From positions 1 through 8,420 of the forward strand of contig JAQVYD010000057.1 of NCBI GenBank assembly GCA_028709105.1: 8,420 nucleotides of DNA. Direction: 5' to 3'. The stretch's first letter is position 1. Every line of letters starts with the position of its first letter. Positions 1-5,178 of the stretch are shown piece after piece. Under the pieces are notes generated by a model. The model was not told the origin of the DNA and did not search any database. It saw only the letters and a list, made by a program, of their open reading frames with translations. A program made the translations under genes and the position numbers. This stretch comes from Clostridia bacterium. Its GTDB lineage: Bacteria; Bacillota; Peptococcia; DRI-13; DTU073.

Positions 1-801
1 GATTGTGCTTTAGTGATGAATGCTATTTCTGGGCATGACCCACTGGATTCTACTTCGCTATCAGGCAAAGCTCCTGATTTTACCGAGTTTTTAATTAATG
101 ATGTCCAAGGTTTGAAAATCGGACTACCTAAAGAATATTTACGGGGCGGTCTTGCTCCAGAGATTCTTGCTTCTGTTCAACAGGCGGCGGCAAAATTAGA
201 GGAATTAGGTGCTCATTGTGAAGAGGTTTCTCTACCTCATCACGAAGCAGTACTTGCTGCTTATCAGATTATTGCGGCGGCGGAAGCTAGTTCCAATTTG
301 GCTCGTTACGATGGGGTACGGTATGGTTTACGAGTAGAAGGTGAAGATATGGATGCTCTCTTCAAAAAGACGCGGAGCCAAGGTTTCGGAGCAGAGGTTA
401 AGAAAAGGATTATCTTAGGGACTTATGTTTTGAGTTCTGAACAATATGCTGCTTATTATCTGAAAGCCCTGAAAGTAAGGACTTTAATTAAAAAAGATTT
501 GGCAAGGGTTTTTCAAGACTATGATTGTTTACTTATCCCGACTACGCCTACCGTAGCGTTTAATTTTGCTGAGAAACAGAAACAAGTGTTGACTGGCAAC
601 CTGGATATCTTTACCAGCCCTGCAAACTTAGCGGGAATACCGGCTTTGTCTTTGCCTTGGGGAACTGTACAGGGACGTCCTGTGGGGTTACAGTTACTGG
701 GCCGAGCTTTTGGAGAAGAGACTTTGTTGAGGGTAGGTTATACTTTAGAGCAAAATACAGAACTGACACGACTTAGACTTAAGGGAAAAGGGGTGAGCTA
801 A
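1..801 (+). CDS. gatA: Asp-tRNA(Asn)/Glu-tRNA(Gln) amidotransferase subunit A, 3' part
   Basis: This is the C-terminal ~266 residues of GatA, the amidase subunit of GatCAB. In the cytosol it hydrolyses glutamine and supplies ammonia to GatB, which amidates Glu-tRNA(Gln) or Asp-tRNA(Asn). The reading frame is open from base 1, so the gene begins outside the window; an internal GTG at 13 is not the start. Recognisable family segments are AISGHDPLDSTS near the beginning, EASSNLARYDGVRYG in the middle, then GTYVLSSEQY, and TSPANLAGIPALSLPWG followed by GRPVGLQLLG near the end. Full GatA is about 485 aa, so roughly 45% is missing here, including the amidase-signature Lys-Ser-Ser catalytic residues. 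The TAA stop is separated by one base from the gatB ATG, indicating a translationally coupled operon, probably with gatC further upstream. The identification is very secure. Confidence 0.97.
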   Translation, partial: DCALVMNAISGHDPLDSTSLSGKAPDFTEFLINDVQGLKIGLPKEYLRGGLAPEILASVQQAAAKLEELGAHCEEVSLPHHEAVLAAYQIIAAAEASSNLARYDGVRYGLRVEGEDMDALFKKTRSQGFGAEVKKRIILGTYVLSSEQYAAYYLKALKVRTLIKKDLARVFQDYDCLLIPTTPTVAFNFAEKQKQVLTGNLDIFTSPANLAGIPALSLPWGTVQGRPVGLQLLGRAFGEETLLRVGYTLEQNTELTRLRLKGKGVS

Positions 802-802
802 G

Positions 803-2248
803 ATGGGAGCAGAGTTAGAAGCTGTCATTGGTTTAGAAATTCATGTAGAATTAAAAACAAAAACGAAAATATTTTGTTCTTGTCCGACCAAATTTGGTGG
901 CGAAGAGAATACTCATGTTTGTCCTGTCTGTTTAGGACTTCCGGGGGCATTGCCCGTACTAAACAAGAAAGTTGTAGAGTATGCAGTTCGTGCCGGAGTA
1001 GCTCTAAACTGTGCGATTGAATCATATAGTAAGTTTGATCGGAAAAACTATTTTTATCCTGATTTGCCTACAGCTTATCAGATTTCTCAGTACTACATGC
1101 CTATTTGTCGAACAGGTTATCTGGAAATTGAAGTAAACGGAAAAAAGAAGAAAATCAGGATTAACAGGATTCATTTAGAGGAAGATGCCGGGAAATTGGT
1201 GCATAGTGGGAACAGTATTACTTCTTCGCAGTATTCACTAGCTGATTATAACCGGGGAGGGGCAGGTTTGATTGAGATTGTCTCCGAGCCGGATCTGGGT
1301 TCAGCTGAAGAAGCACGTATTTTTTTGGAGCAGTTGCGGGCTGTTCTTGAATATACCGGGGTTTCCGATGTGAAGATGGAAGAGGGTTCATTACGTTGTG
1401 ATGCCAATATCTCCTTGCGCCCTGTAGGTTCTTCGAAATTAGGGACAAAAACGGAAATTAAGAATATGAATTCTTTTCGAGCTTTAGAGCGGGCTTTGGA
1501 ATATGAAATAGAAAGACAGCAAGAGGTTTTGGAAGAAGGCGGGATCATTGTCCAAGAGACGCGGGCTTGGGATGAAGGAAAAGGGATGACGACGGTGATG
1601 CGGAGTAAAGAAGAGGCCCATGATTATCGCTATTTCCCGGATCCGGATTTGCCGCCGATTATTCTGGAATCTGAATGGGTGGAAGAAATAAGAACATCTT
1701 TACCTGAACTTCCGGAGGCGCGAAAAGAACGCTTAGTGAAGGAGTTAGGGCTTTCCGCCTATGATGCCGGGGTGCTTACGGGGAGCAAAGTCTTAGCTGA
1801 ATTTTTTGATGAGACCGTGACTTTCTATAATAAACCAAAGGCGATAGCGAATTGGATGATGGTGGAGTATTTGGGGTTGTTAAATGCTAATAATATGGAG
1901 ATTGACCAAAGTAAGGTCACTCCTCAGCAGTTGGCAATATTATTGCAAGTGCAAGATGAGGGGAAAATCAGTGGGAAAATCGCCAAGATTGTTTTTGCGG
2001 AGATGTTTGCTACCGGAAAAGACCCGGAAATAATTATTAAGGAAAAAGGATTGGTGCAGATTTCTGATGAGGGAGCTTTGGTAACAGTTGTGGATAGGGT
2101 AATTGATGCTAACCCTCAATCTGTAGAAGATTTTCGGGGAGGGAAGAAGAAAGCGATCGGCTTTTTGGTGGGGCAGATTATGAAGGAAACGAAAGGCCAG
2201 GCCAACCCGGGTGTTGTGAATAAACTGCTGCAAGAGAAATTAAAATAG
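803..2248 (+). CDS. gatB: Asp-tRNA(Asn)/Glu-tRNA(Gln) amidotransferase subunit B
   Basis: This is complete GatB (481 aa, normal family length), the tRNA-binding kinase/transamidase subunit of GatCAB. It activates the Glu or Asp on mischarged tRNA with ATP and amidates it with ammonia from GatA. The N-terminal catalytic domain begins with IGLEIHVEL (residues 9-17) and contains a CxC...CxxC set (C25, C27, C40, C43) that could hold zinc. It continues through RKNYFYPDLP (80-89), HLEEDAGK (124-131) and DYNR (148-151) followed by LIEIVSEPDL. The C-terminal ~150 residues form the helical GatB/YqeY tail and end with the VGQIMKETKGQANPGVVNKLL segment typical of the family (described here as two parts, VGQIMKETKG and QANPGVVNKLL). 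The ATG lies one base after the gatA stop, with a GGGGTGAG ribosome site inside the end of gatA. Two usually conserved stretches are unusual: PTAYQISQ where KGYQISQ is common, and RGGAGL where RAGTPL-like sequence is common. Function is very likely intact. Confidence 0.98.
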   Translation: MGAELEAVIGLEIHVELKTKTKIFCSCPTKFGGEENTHVCPVCLGLPGALPVLNKKVVEYAVRAGVALNCAIESYSKFDRKNYFYPDLPTAYQISQYYMPICRTGYLEIEVNGKKKKIRINRIHLEEDAGKLVHSGNSITSSQYSLADYNRGGAGLIEIVSEPDLGSAEEARIFLEQLRAVLEYTGVSDVKMEEGSLRCDANISLRPVGSSKLGTKTEIKNMNSFRALERALEYEIERQQEVLEEGGIIVQETRAWDEGKGMTTVMRSKEEAHDYRYFPDPDLPPIILESEWVEEIRTSLPELPEARKERLVKELGLSAYDAGVLTGSKVLAEFFDETVTFYNKPKAIANWMMVEYLGLLNANNMEIDQSKVTPQQLAILLQVQDEGKISGKIAKIVFAEMFATGKDPEIIIKEKGLVQISDEGALVTVVDRVIDANPQSVEDFRGGKKKAIGFLVGQIMKETKGQANPGVVNKLLQEKLK

Positions 2249-2464
2249 GAAAAGATGCTGTCCCGTTTCCCGTTTCGTGCTTCGTACGAGAACAGACTAG
2301 AACTCAGCTCAGGATAAAACAAATCACCCTCGACTGTACATCCTGTACATGCGAGGGTTGAGTCTGACGTCCTGTCAGTCTCTTTGTTTTCTCAGCTTCG
2401 CTTTCGTTAAGTCTGTTTAGCTGTACTCAGCAAAGAAACGGGGGAAACGGGACAGCATCTTTTC
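2249..2464. repeat. 216-bp palindromic MITE-like element
   Basis: The first base after the gatB stop opens a perfect 23-nt terminal inverted repeat: 2249-2271 is the reverse complement of 2442-2464 (arm core AAAGATGCTGTCCCGTTTCC). Complementarity continues inward imperfectly. GTTTC, GTAC, ACAGACT, a CTCAG/CTGAG block and AAAACAAA on the left each find a partner on the right. At the centre is a hairpin with ACCCTCG (2326-2332) pairing to CGAGGGT (2352-2358), enclosing two TGTACA boxes separated by TCC. A second small hairpin, CTGAC/GTCAG, lies at 2364-2378. No open reading frame or transposase is present, and I see no clear target-site duplication. The element could be a non-autonomous transposon relic, an intergenic palindromic repeat family, or a structured RNA. 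By position it would also form the 3' end of the gatAB transcript. The inverted repeat is directly visible; its origin is inference. Confidence 0.85.
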
Positions 2465-2488
2465 TCAGAGGAATGGGCAAAAGTCTTA

Positions 2489-2517
2489 TTCTGAAAATAT
2501 TAAAAATATGGTACAAT
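2489..2517 (+). promoter_or_regulatory. Candidate sigma-A promoter for the accessory block
   Basis: An extended -10 box, TGG followed by TACAAT (2512-2517), lies 50 bases before the ATG at 2568. A weak -35 match, TTCTGA (2489-2494), sits 17 bases upstream of it. The position between the palindromic element and the first accessory gene fits a promoter that starts this block independently of gatAB. The -35 box is poor, so the call rests mainly on the extended -10 and the context. Confidence 0.45.
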
Positions 2518-2567
2518 TATTATAAAGGGAAATATCGAAAAAATTGAACATAAGGAGATGACCTGTG
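2512..2567 (+). repeat. Shared leader, copy 1
   Basis: This is the first of three related leaders in front of the unrecognised accessory genes. It consists of TACAAT, an AT-rich stretch, GGGAAATAT (2527-2535), an A-run, and the ribosome site AAGGAGATGA, with ATG at 2568. It resembles 3246-3303 strongly (shared TAAGGAGATGA, GAAATAT, AAAAAA, ATTA blocks) and 4099-4159 more weakly. GAAATAT lies 39 nt before the ATG here, against 38 nt in the other two copies. Confidence 0.65.
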
Positions 2568-3239
2568 ATGGGATTATTGGATAATTTAGAAAAGTTATTT
2601 CGTCCACAAAAACCAAACGATTTTGAGATAGAAGATTTGAATGCTCTGCCCAAAATAGAGAAGGATTATCAACTAGAGCAACTCATAGCTACAGCTGAAC
2701 AGATTCCGATATATTACGAAGGTGGGGATTTCCCAGAACAGATAGGCAATAGTGATACAGAAAGGGATGGGATGTTTCGTAAAATAGAGCAGAAATATGA
2801 GGATACACTGGAGAATATAGACAAAATATTTGAACCCGTGCTAGAAAATATGTATCAAGACTTAATAAATGAAAAATGTCCGTATGTAGCGCAACAAATA
2901 AGAAAAAATATTGAAGAGGCTGAAAAAATAATAAATGATCTTAGGGAGAGAGCCGCTTTATGGAAAAAAGCTGTATATACAATTATTTGTAAAGAAACAG
3001 GTACTTTCTATGCAGAGCGATTTTACAGAGAGCAATGTGTAACTTTAGAAAATCTGGAAAGGATTTATGCACAATATAATGAAGGAAAAGGATTAAAAGC
3101 TTTAGAAGAGGTTAGAAAAAGGTTGTATCAGGAGGAAAGGCAACTTCTCGAAGCATGGACGACTGAACGAGCTGTTGGGGAGAAGGAAACAGGGCAAAGC
3201 AAGGGCAATTTGCCGATAACCGAAAGGATTAGCCGCTAA
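2568..3239 (+). CDS. Hypothetical charged helical protein (223 aa)
   Basis: I do not recognise this protein. It is soluble, with no signal peptide or membrane segment, and is rich in Glu, Lys and Arg with long predicted helical or coiled-coil runs (about residues 65-140 and 155-200). The three cysteines are scattered and form no zinc motif. Its N-terminus shows faint similarity to the 285-aa protein encoded at 4160-5017: NDF (17-19), KDY (32-34), YYE (49-51) and FPE (55-57) occur in the same order in both. The C-terminal ~25 residues are polar and probably disordered. ATG 2568 is preferred because AAGGAG (2552-2557) lies 10 bases upstream, the same spacing as in the next gene; an adjacent GTG at 2565 is also possible. 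The coding call is strong, given the ribosome site, length and lack of overlap, but function is unknown. Confidence 0.85.
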   Translation: MGLLDNLEKLFRPQKPNDFEIEDLNALPKIEKDYQLEQLIATAEQIPIYYEGGDFPEQIGNSDTERDGMFRKIEQKYEDTLENIDKIFEPVLENMYQDLINEKCPYVAQQIRKNIEEAEKIINDLRERAALWKKAVYTIICKETGTFYAERFYREQCVTLENLERIYAQYNEGKGLKALEEVRKRLYQEERQLLEAWTTERAVGEKETGQSKGNLPITERISR

Positions 3240-3245
3240 CCTTAT

Positions 3246-3303
3246 TATAATCATTATTAAAATAAGAAATATTAAAAAATAGAATCTAAGGAGATGATAA
3301 GTA
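3246..3303 (+). repeat. Shared leader, copy 2 (possible internal promoter)
   Basis: A perfect TATAAT (3246-3251) starts seven bases after the upstream stop codon. It is followed by an AT-rich stretch, GAAATAT (3266-3272), an A-run and AAGGAGATGA (from 3288), ending at ATG 3304. The order, spacing and much of the sequence match copy 1 at 2512-2567. No good -35 box is visible 16-18 bases upstream of the TATAAT, so promoter activity is uncertain; the duplicated leader itself is clear. Confidence 0.6.
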
Positions 3304-3597
3304 ATGAGAAAGTTAGATAATTTTGAAAGAGAACATGACAGACAGAAAGCTTTGCTTGAGGGAATGAGCGAGAGATTAGATAGGCAATATAGTGATGAAC
3401 CTCGGGAGTCACTGTCTGAGATAATCAACAGGACGGTACAAAGTGATAAGAAAAAGAAGCAAGAACTTGATAGACAGAAGGACTTGCTAAATAGAATGAA
3501 TACGAGATTAGATGAGCAAACTCGTTATGAACCGGAGGAGGCTTCACTTATTAGAACAAGTAAGGTTGTACGGAACGAGAGGGCATCAGAGCGGTAG
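3304..3597 (+). CDS. Small protein with two tandem DRQ repeats (97 aa)
   Basis: I do not recognise a family. Nearly the whole protein is two tandem copies, with a 44-residue period, of a motif beginning DRQK and continuing xLLxxMxxRLD, then an EP dipeptide. Copy A covers residues 12-46 and copy B residues 56-91. A third copy lies near the C-terminus of the 285-aa protein at 4160-5017. Composition is extremely charged (Arg, Lys, Glu, Asp, Gln) with leucine/methionine heptad-like spacing, suggesting a short coiled coil or an interaction peptide; there is no membrane segment. AAGGAG at 3288-3293 lies 10 bases before the ATG. The tail RASER followed by the stop and GG resembles the QEPER end of the 285-aa protein in DNA as well (GAGCGGTAGG in both), supporting segmental duplication. 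Function unknown. Confidence 0.8.
   Translation: MRKLDNFEREHDRQKALLEGMSERLDRQYSDEPRESLSEIINRTVQSDKKKKQELDRQKDLLNRMNTRLDEQTRYEPEEASLIRTSKVVRNERASER
3337..3441 (+). repeat. DRQ coding repeat, copy A
   Basis: This encodes residues 12-46 of the 97-aa protein. DRQKALLEGMSERLDRQ is followed by SDEPRESL. It is closest to copy C at 4820-4924, with which it shares DRQ, LL, RLDRQ and DEPRESL; the DNA is also clearly similar over the RLDRQ...DEPRESL stretch. Confidence 0.8.
3469..3576 (+). repeat. DRQ coding repeat, copy B
   Basis: This encodes residues 56-91 of the 97-aa protein. It keeps DRQKDLLNRMNTRLDEQ but has drifted after it (YEPEEASL in place of DEPRESL). It lies 44 residues downstream of copy A in the same frame. 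Confidence 0.75.
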
Positions 3598-3658
3598 GTG
3601 ATACTTGAACAGAGTTCCTGTTGGTCTTAATTACTATCTTAATGAAGCGGGTGATTAT

Positions 3659-3979
3659 ATGGATATGCAAATTAGGAATGAGTTGGAAAAGATTAAACAA
3701 ACGATTTTGCATACGGTGGAAACTGAAGAGATATATCTTTTTGGTCCTTATGCCGAGGGAATATTTTCAGAAGACAGTGACTTTGATATCTGTGTAGTAA
3801 TCCCGGATGATAGTATTCGTCCCCTTGAAGCTATGCAGATTATTGACAGGGTCCTTTATCAAGAACAAAAGAAACCGATTAATATTCTTGTACGTAGGGC
3901 TAGCGACTTTCAGCAGCGTAAGTTATTGTCTACACTCGAAAGAACAATTGCTCAAGAAGGGGTGAGGCTTTATGGATAA
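3659..3979 (+). CDS. MNT-type nucleotidyltransferase domain protein (antitoxin-like)
   Basis: This is a minimal nucleotidyltransferase (106 aa, usual size) of the MNT kind that pairs with HEPN proteins in toxin-antitoxin modules, where active MNTs can AMPylate the HEPN toxin. The fold signature is LFGPYAEG (27-34) followed by DSDFD (39-43). The rest, VIPDDS, RPLEAMQ, ILVRRASDF and LSTLERTIAQEGVRLYG, fits this Firmicute MNT subfamily. The active site looks altered: the helix-capping GS is GP (G29-P30), and the position usually Asp in PVDILV is Asn (N75). The DxD pair (D41, D43) is kept. ATG 3659 is chosen because homology begins just after it and a GGGTGAT ribosome site precedes it; a TTG at 3605 would add 18 unrelated residues. 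The 3' end overlaps the HEPN remnant by 8 bases. The family call is confident; enzymatic activity is doubtful. Confidence 0.9.
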   Translation: MDMQIRNELEKIKQTILHTVETEEIYLFGPYAEGIFSEDSDFDICVVIPDDSIRPLEAMQIIDRVLYQEQKKPINILVRRASDFQQRKLLSTLERTIAQEGVRLYG

Positions 3980-4106
3980 AAACAGCATAGCTAAAGAATG
4001 GTTTGATTTTGCAAAGCAGGACTTAAGCAGTGCTGAATATCTCTCAGAAAAGTTACCACCTCCTTTAGAAAACATCTGTTTTCATCGTCAACAGGCACTG
4101 GTGTAG
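3972..4106 (+). pseudogene. Truncated HEPN-domain toxin remnant
   Basis: A 44-residue frame starts at ATG 3972, overlapping the MNT stop by 8 bases as in intact MNT-HEPN pairs. Its sequence (EWFDFAKQDLSSAEYL, then PPPLENICFHRQQA) matches the first third of HEPN proteins, which are normally ~125-135 aa. Homology stops after QQA, where EKYLK-like sequence is expected, and the frame ends after two more residues. The helices carrying the Rx4-6H ribonuclease motif are absent, and I find no trace of them downstream to 5170. The loss of homology coincides with the start of the third shared leader (~4099), suggesting deletion or recombination at that point. A short peptide may still be made, but it cannot be an active HEPN RNase. 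Confidence 0.85.
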
Positions 4107-4159
4107 TAATTGCAAGATTGGGAAATATGAAAATAATGTAGCCAAAAGAGGCGATATTG
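4099..4159 (+). repeat. Shared leader, copy 3 (degenerate)
   Basis: TGGTGTAGTAATTGCAAGA aligns with TGGTACAATTATTATAAAG of copy 1 (about 60% by eye). It is followed by GGGAAATAT and GAAAA in the same order, and the GAAATAT-to-ATG distance is 38 nt. The -10-like box has decayed (TGTAGT), so this copy may no longer be a promoter. Its first bases are also the last codons of the truncated HEPN frame. AGAGG at 4147-4151 is the ribosome site for the gene at 4160. Confidence 0.5.
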
Positions 4160-5017
4160 ATGGGAAGTCCAGAGAATGATTTTGATGGTCCTGTAAAAGA
4201 AATTGAAGCTGCACTAAAAGATTATAGTGAATTTTACCATGAACCATCTTTTCCGGAAGCAGTCAGGGGATTGGCAGCTCAGTTTATAGAAAGACTAAAT
4301 CAGGCGAAGCAATGGTCTAAAGAAGAGAAATCGTTATTAAATGCGATCCATGAAATTAATATAGAATCCCGAACATCTGATGTTTATTACTCGATATATA
4401 ATTCGCAAGAAGTCAATAATGAGATATATGATAATGAAATACAAGTTATACATGATAAATGGATAAAACGATTAAAAGACGTTGAAAAAACTCGGCATAT
4501 AAGCTCCAAACTAATAATGATGGGAAGTAGAATAGAAAATGAACTTAGTGAGCGGGCAAAGCTTGGAAGAGGCGCTAGGGAATTACAAGCTGATTATTTA
4601 CGGCTGAAAGCACTTTTGGATAATCCGGAAAAAATAGCAAAGCTGCCGGCTTGGGAAATAAAGCAAAACTTTACGAGAAAGGATTTGCATAGATTAATAT
4701 ATCTTGAGAGAAAGTATTTTAGTGATAGCCCCATAAATAAATACTTATGGCCAATTATGGATAAGATGTTGCAGAATGAGAAATTGTATGCACAGATTTA
4801 TGAAAAATGGTCTCAATTTGACCGTCAGAGGTCATTGCTTCAGGAAATGAATCAAAGGTTAGATAGACAACACGGTGATGAACCGCGAGAATCACTACTT
4901 ATTAAAACAAATAGGGCACTACAGAATAAAGGGAATGTTAATGAGCGATTAACTACAATGGTTGAAACACAAGGAAGGTCAGGCTCGACGGTGGATAAAC
5001 AGGAACCAGAGCGGTAG
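4160..5017 (+). CDS. Hypothetical helical protein with C-terminal DRQ repeat (285 aa)
   Basis: I do not recognise this protein. It has no signal peptide, membrane segment or catalytic motif, and is predominantly helical and charged. The N-terminus (NDF 6-8, KDY 20-22, YHE 26-28, FPE 31-33) parallels the 223-aa protein at 2568-3239. The middle (about 35-215) is unique to this gene within the window. Residues 221-255 are a copy of the DRQ motif found twice in the 97-aa protein, followed by a polar tail ending QEPER. ATG 4160 is preferred because AGAGG lies 8 bases upstream; the adjacent TTG at 4157 is less likely. The gene starts 53 bases after the broken HEPN frame and is followed by the perfect hairpin at 5043-5094. 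The modular layout suggests an interaction domain shared between members of one family. Function unknown. Confidence 0.85.
   Translation: MGSPENDFDGPVKEIEAALKDYSEFYHEPSFPEAVRGLAAQFIERLNQAKQWSKEEKSLLNAIHEINIESRTSDVYYSIYNSQEVNNEIYDNEIQVIHDKWIKRLKDVEKTRHISSKLIMMGSRIENELSERAKLGRGARELQADYLRLKALLDNPEKIAKLPAWEIKQNFTRKDLHRLIYLERKYFSDSPINKYLWPIMDKMLQNEKLYAQIYEKWSQFDRQRSLLQEMNQRLDRQHGDEPRESLLIKTNRALQNKGNVNERLTTMVETQGRSGSTVDKQEPER
4820..4924 (+). repeat. DRQ coding repeat, copy C
   Basis: This encodes residues 221-255 of the 285-aa protein: DRQRSLLQEMNQRLDRQ followed by GDEPRESL. It is the closest relative of copy A in the 97-aa protein, 1.4 kb upstream, with several synonymous differences, so the duplication is not recent. 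Confidence 0.8.
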
Positions 5018-5042
5018 GCAGACACTAGTTTCTTTATCTTAT

Positions 5043-5094
5043 AGCACATGATGAAGGGACGTTTCGTAAAGGAAACGTCCCTTCATCATGTGCT
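5043..5094. repeat. Perfect 23-bp stem, 6-nt loop hairpin
   Basis: Positions 5043-5065 are exactly complementary to 5072-5094 (left arm inner part GATGAAGGGACGTTTC), with loop GTAAAG. It lies 25 bases after the 285-aa gene and would form a very stable RNA end. It lacks the T-run of an intrinsic terminator on either strand: TTAAAAAA follows on the plus strand. It could be an atypical terminator, an mRNA-stabilising stem or a small intergenic palindromic repeat. The GGAAACG and CATC blocks of its right arm also occur in the right end of the 2249-2464 element, which may be chance. Confidence 0.9.
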
Positions 5095-5133
5095 TAAAAA
5101 AGTAAGTAATAAGTATTTTTTAGGGCAGGGAAT

Positions 5134-5139
5134 TATAAT
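5134..5139 (+). promoter_or_regulatory. Candidate -10 box for lpdA
   Basis: A consensus TATAAT lies 45 bases before the preferred lpdA start and downstream of the hairpin that closes the previous block. No convincing -35 box is found 16-18 bases upstream, so this is a tentative promoter supported mostly by position. Confidence 0.35.
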
Positions 5140-5178
5140 CATAATGTAGAAGAAAAGGCGGGAAGGAGTGTGGTGAGA

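Noticed and set aside
825..1548. Reverse-strand open frames inside gatB
   Set aside because: They lie wholly within a well-supported gene on the other strand, have low-quality protein sequence and no ribosome sites; they are shadows.
2240..2475. Target-site duplication flanking the palindromic element
   Set aside because: The bases outside the two 23-bp ends (AAATAG on the left, TCAGAG on the right) do not match in a convincing way.
3118..3180. A fourth, diverged DRQ repeat near the C-terminus of the 223-aa protein (EERQLLEAWTTER)
   Set aside because: Only RQ and LL spacing match; RLD and DEPRESL are absent, so it is not distinguishable from ordinary charged helix.
3102..3428. Reverse-strand frame of 108 codons across 3102-3428
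   Set aside because: It overlaps two genes with strong ribosome sites and encodes a low-complexity sequence created by their A/T-rich composition.
3605..3658. TTG start at 3605 adding 18 residues to the MNT protein
   Set aside because: The added residues do not resemble MNT proteins, and ATG 3659 has a GGGTGAT ribosome site and sits where homology begins. An AGG before the TTG keeps it barely possible.
4104..4185. Frameshift rescue of the HEPN frame downstream of its stop
   Set aside because: The other frames (one reads CSNCKIGKYENNVAK) do not resemble the missing HEPN helices, and the DNA aligns better with the shared leader of the neighbouring genes.
3337..4924. CRISPR-like array from the repeated DRQ DNA
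   Set aside because: The copies are coding, in frame, diverged at synonymous positions and not regularly spaced with unique spacers.
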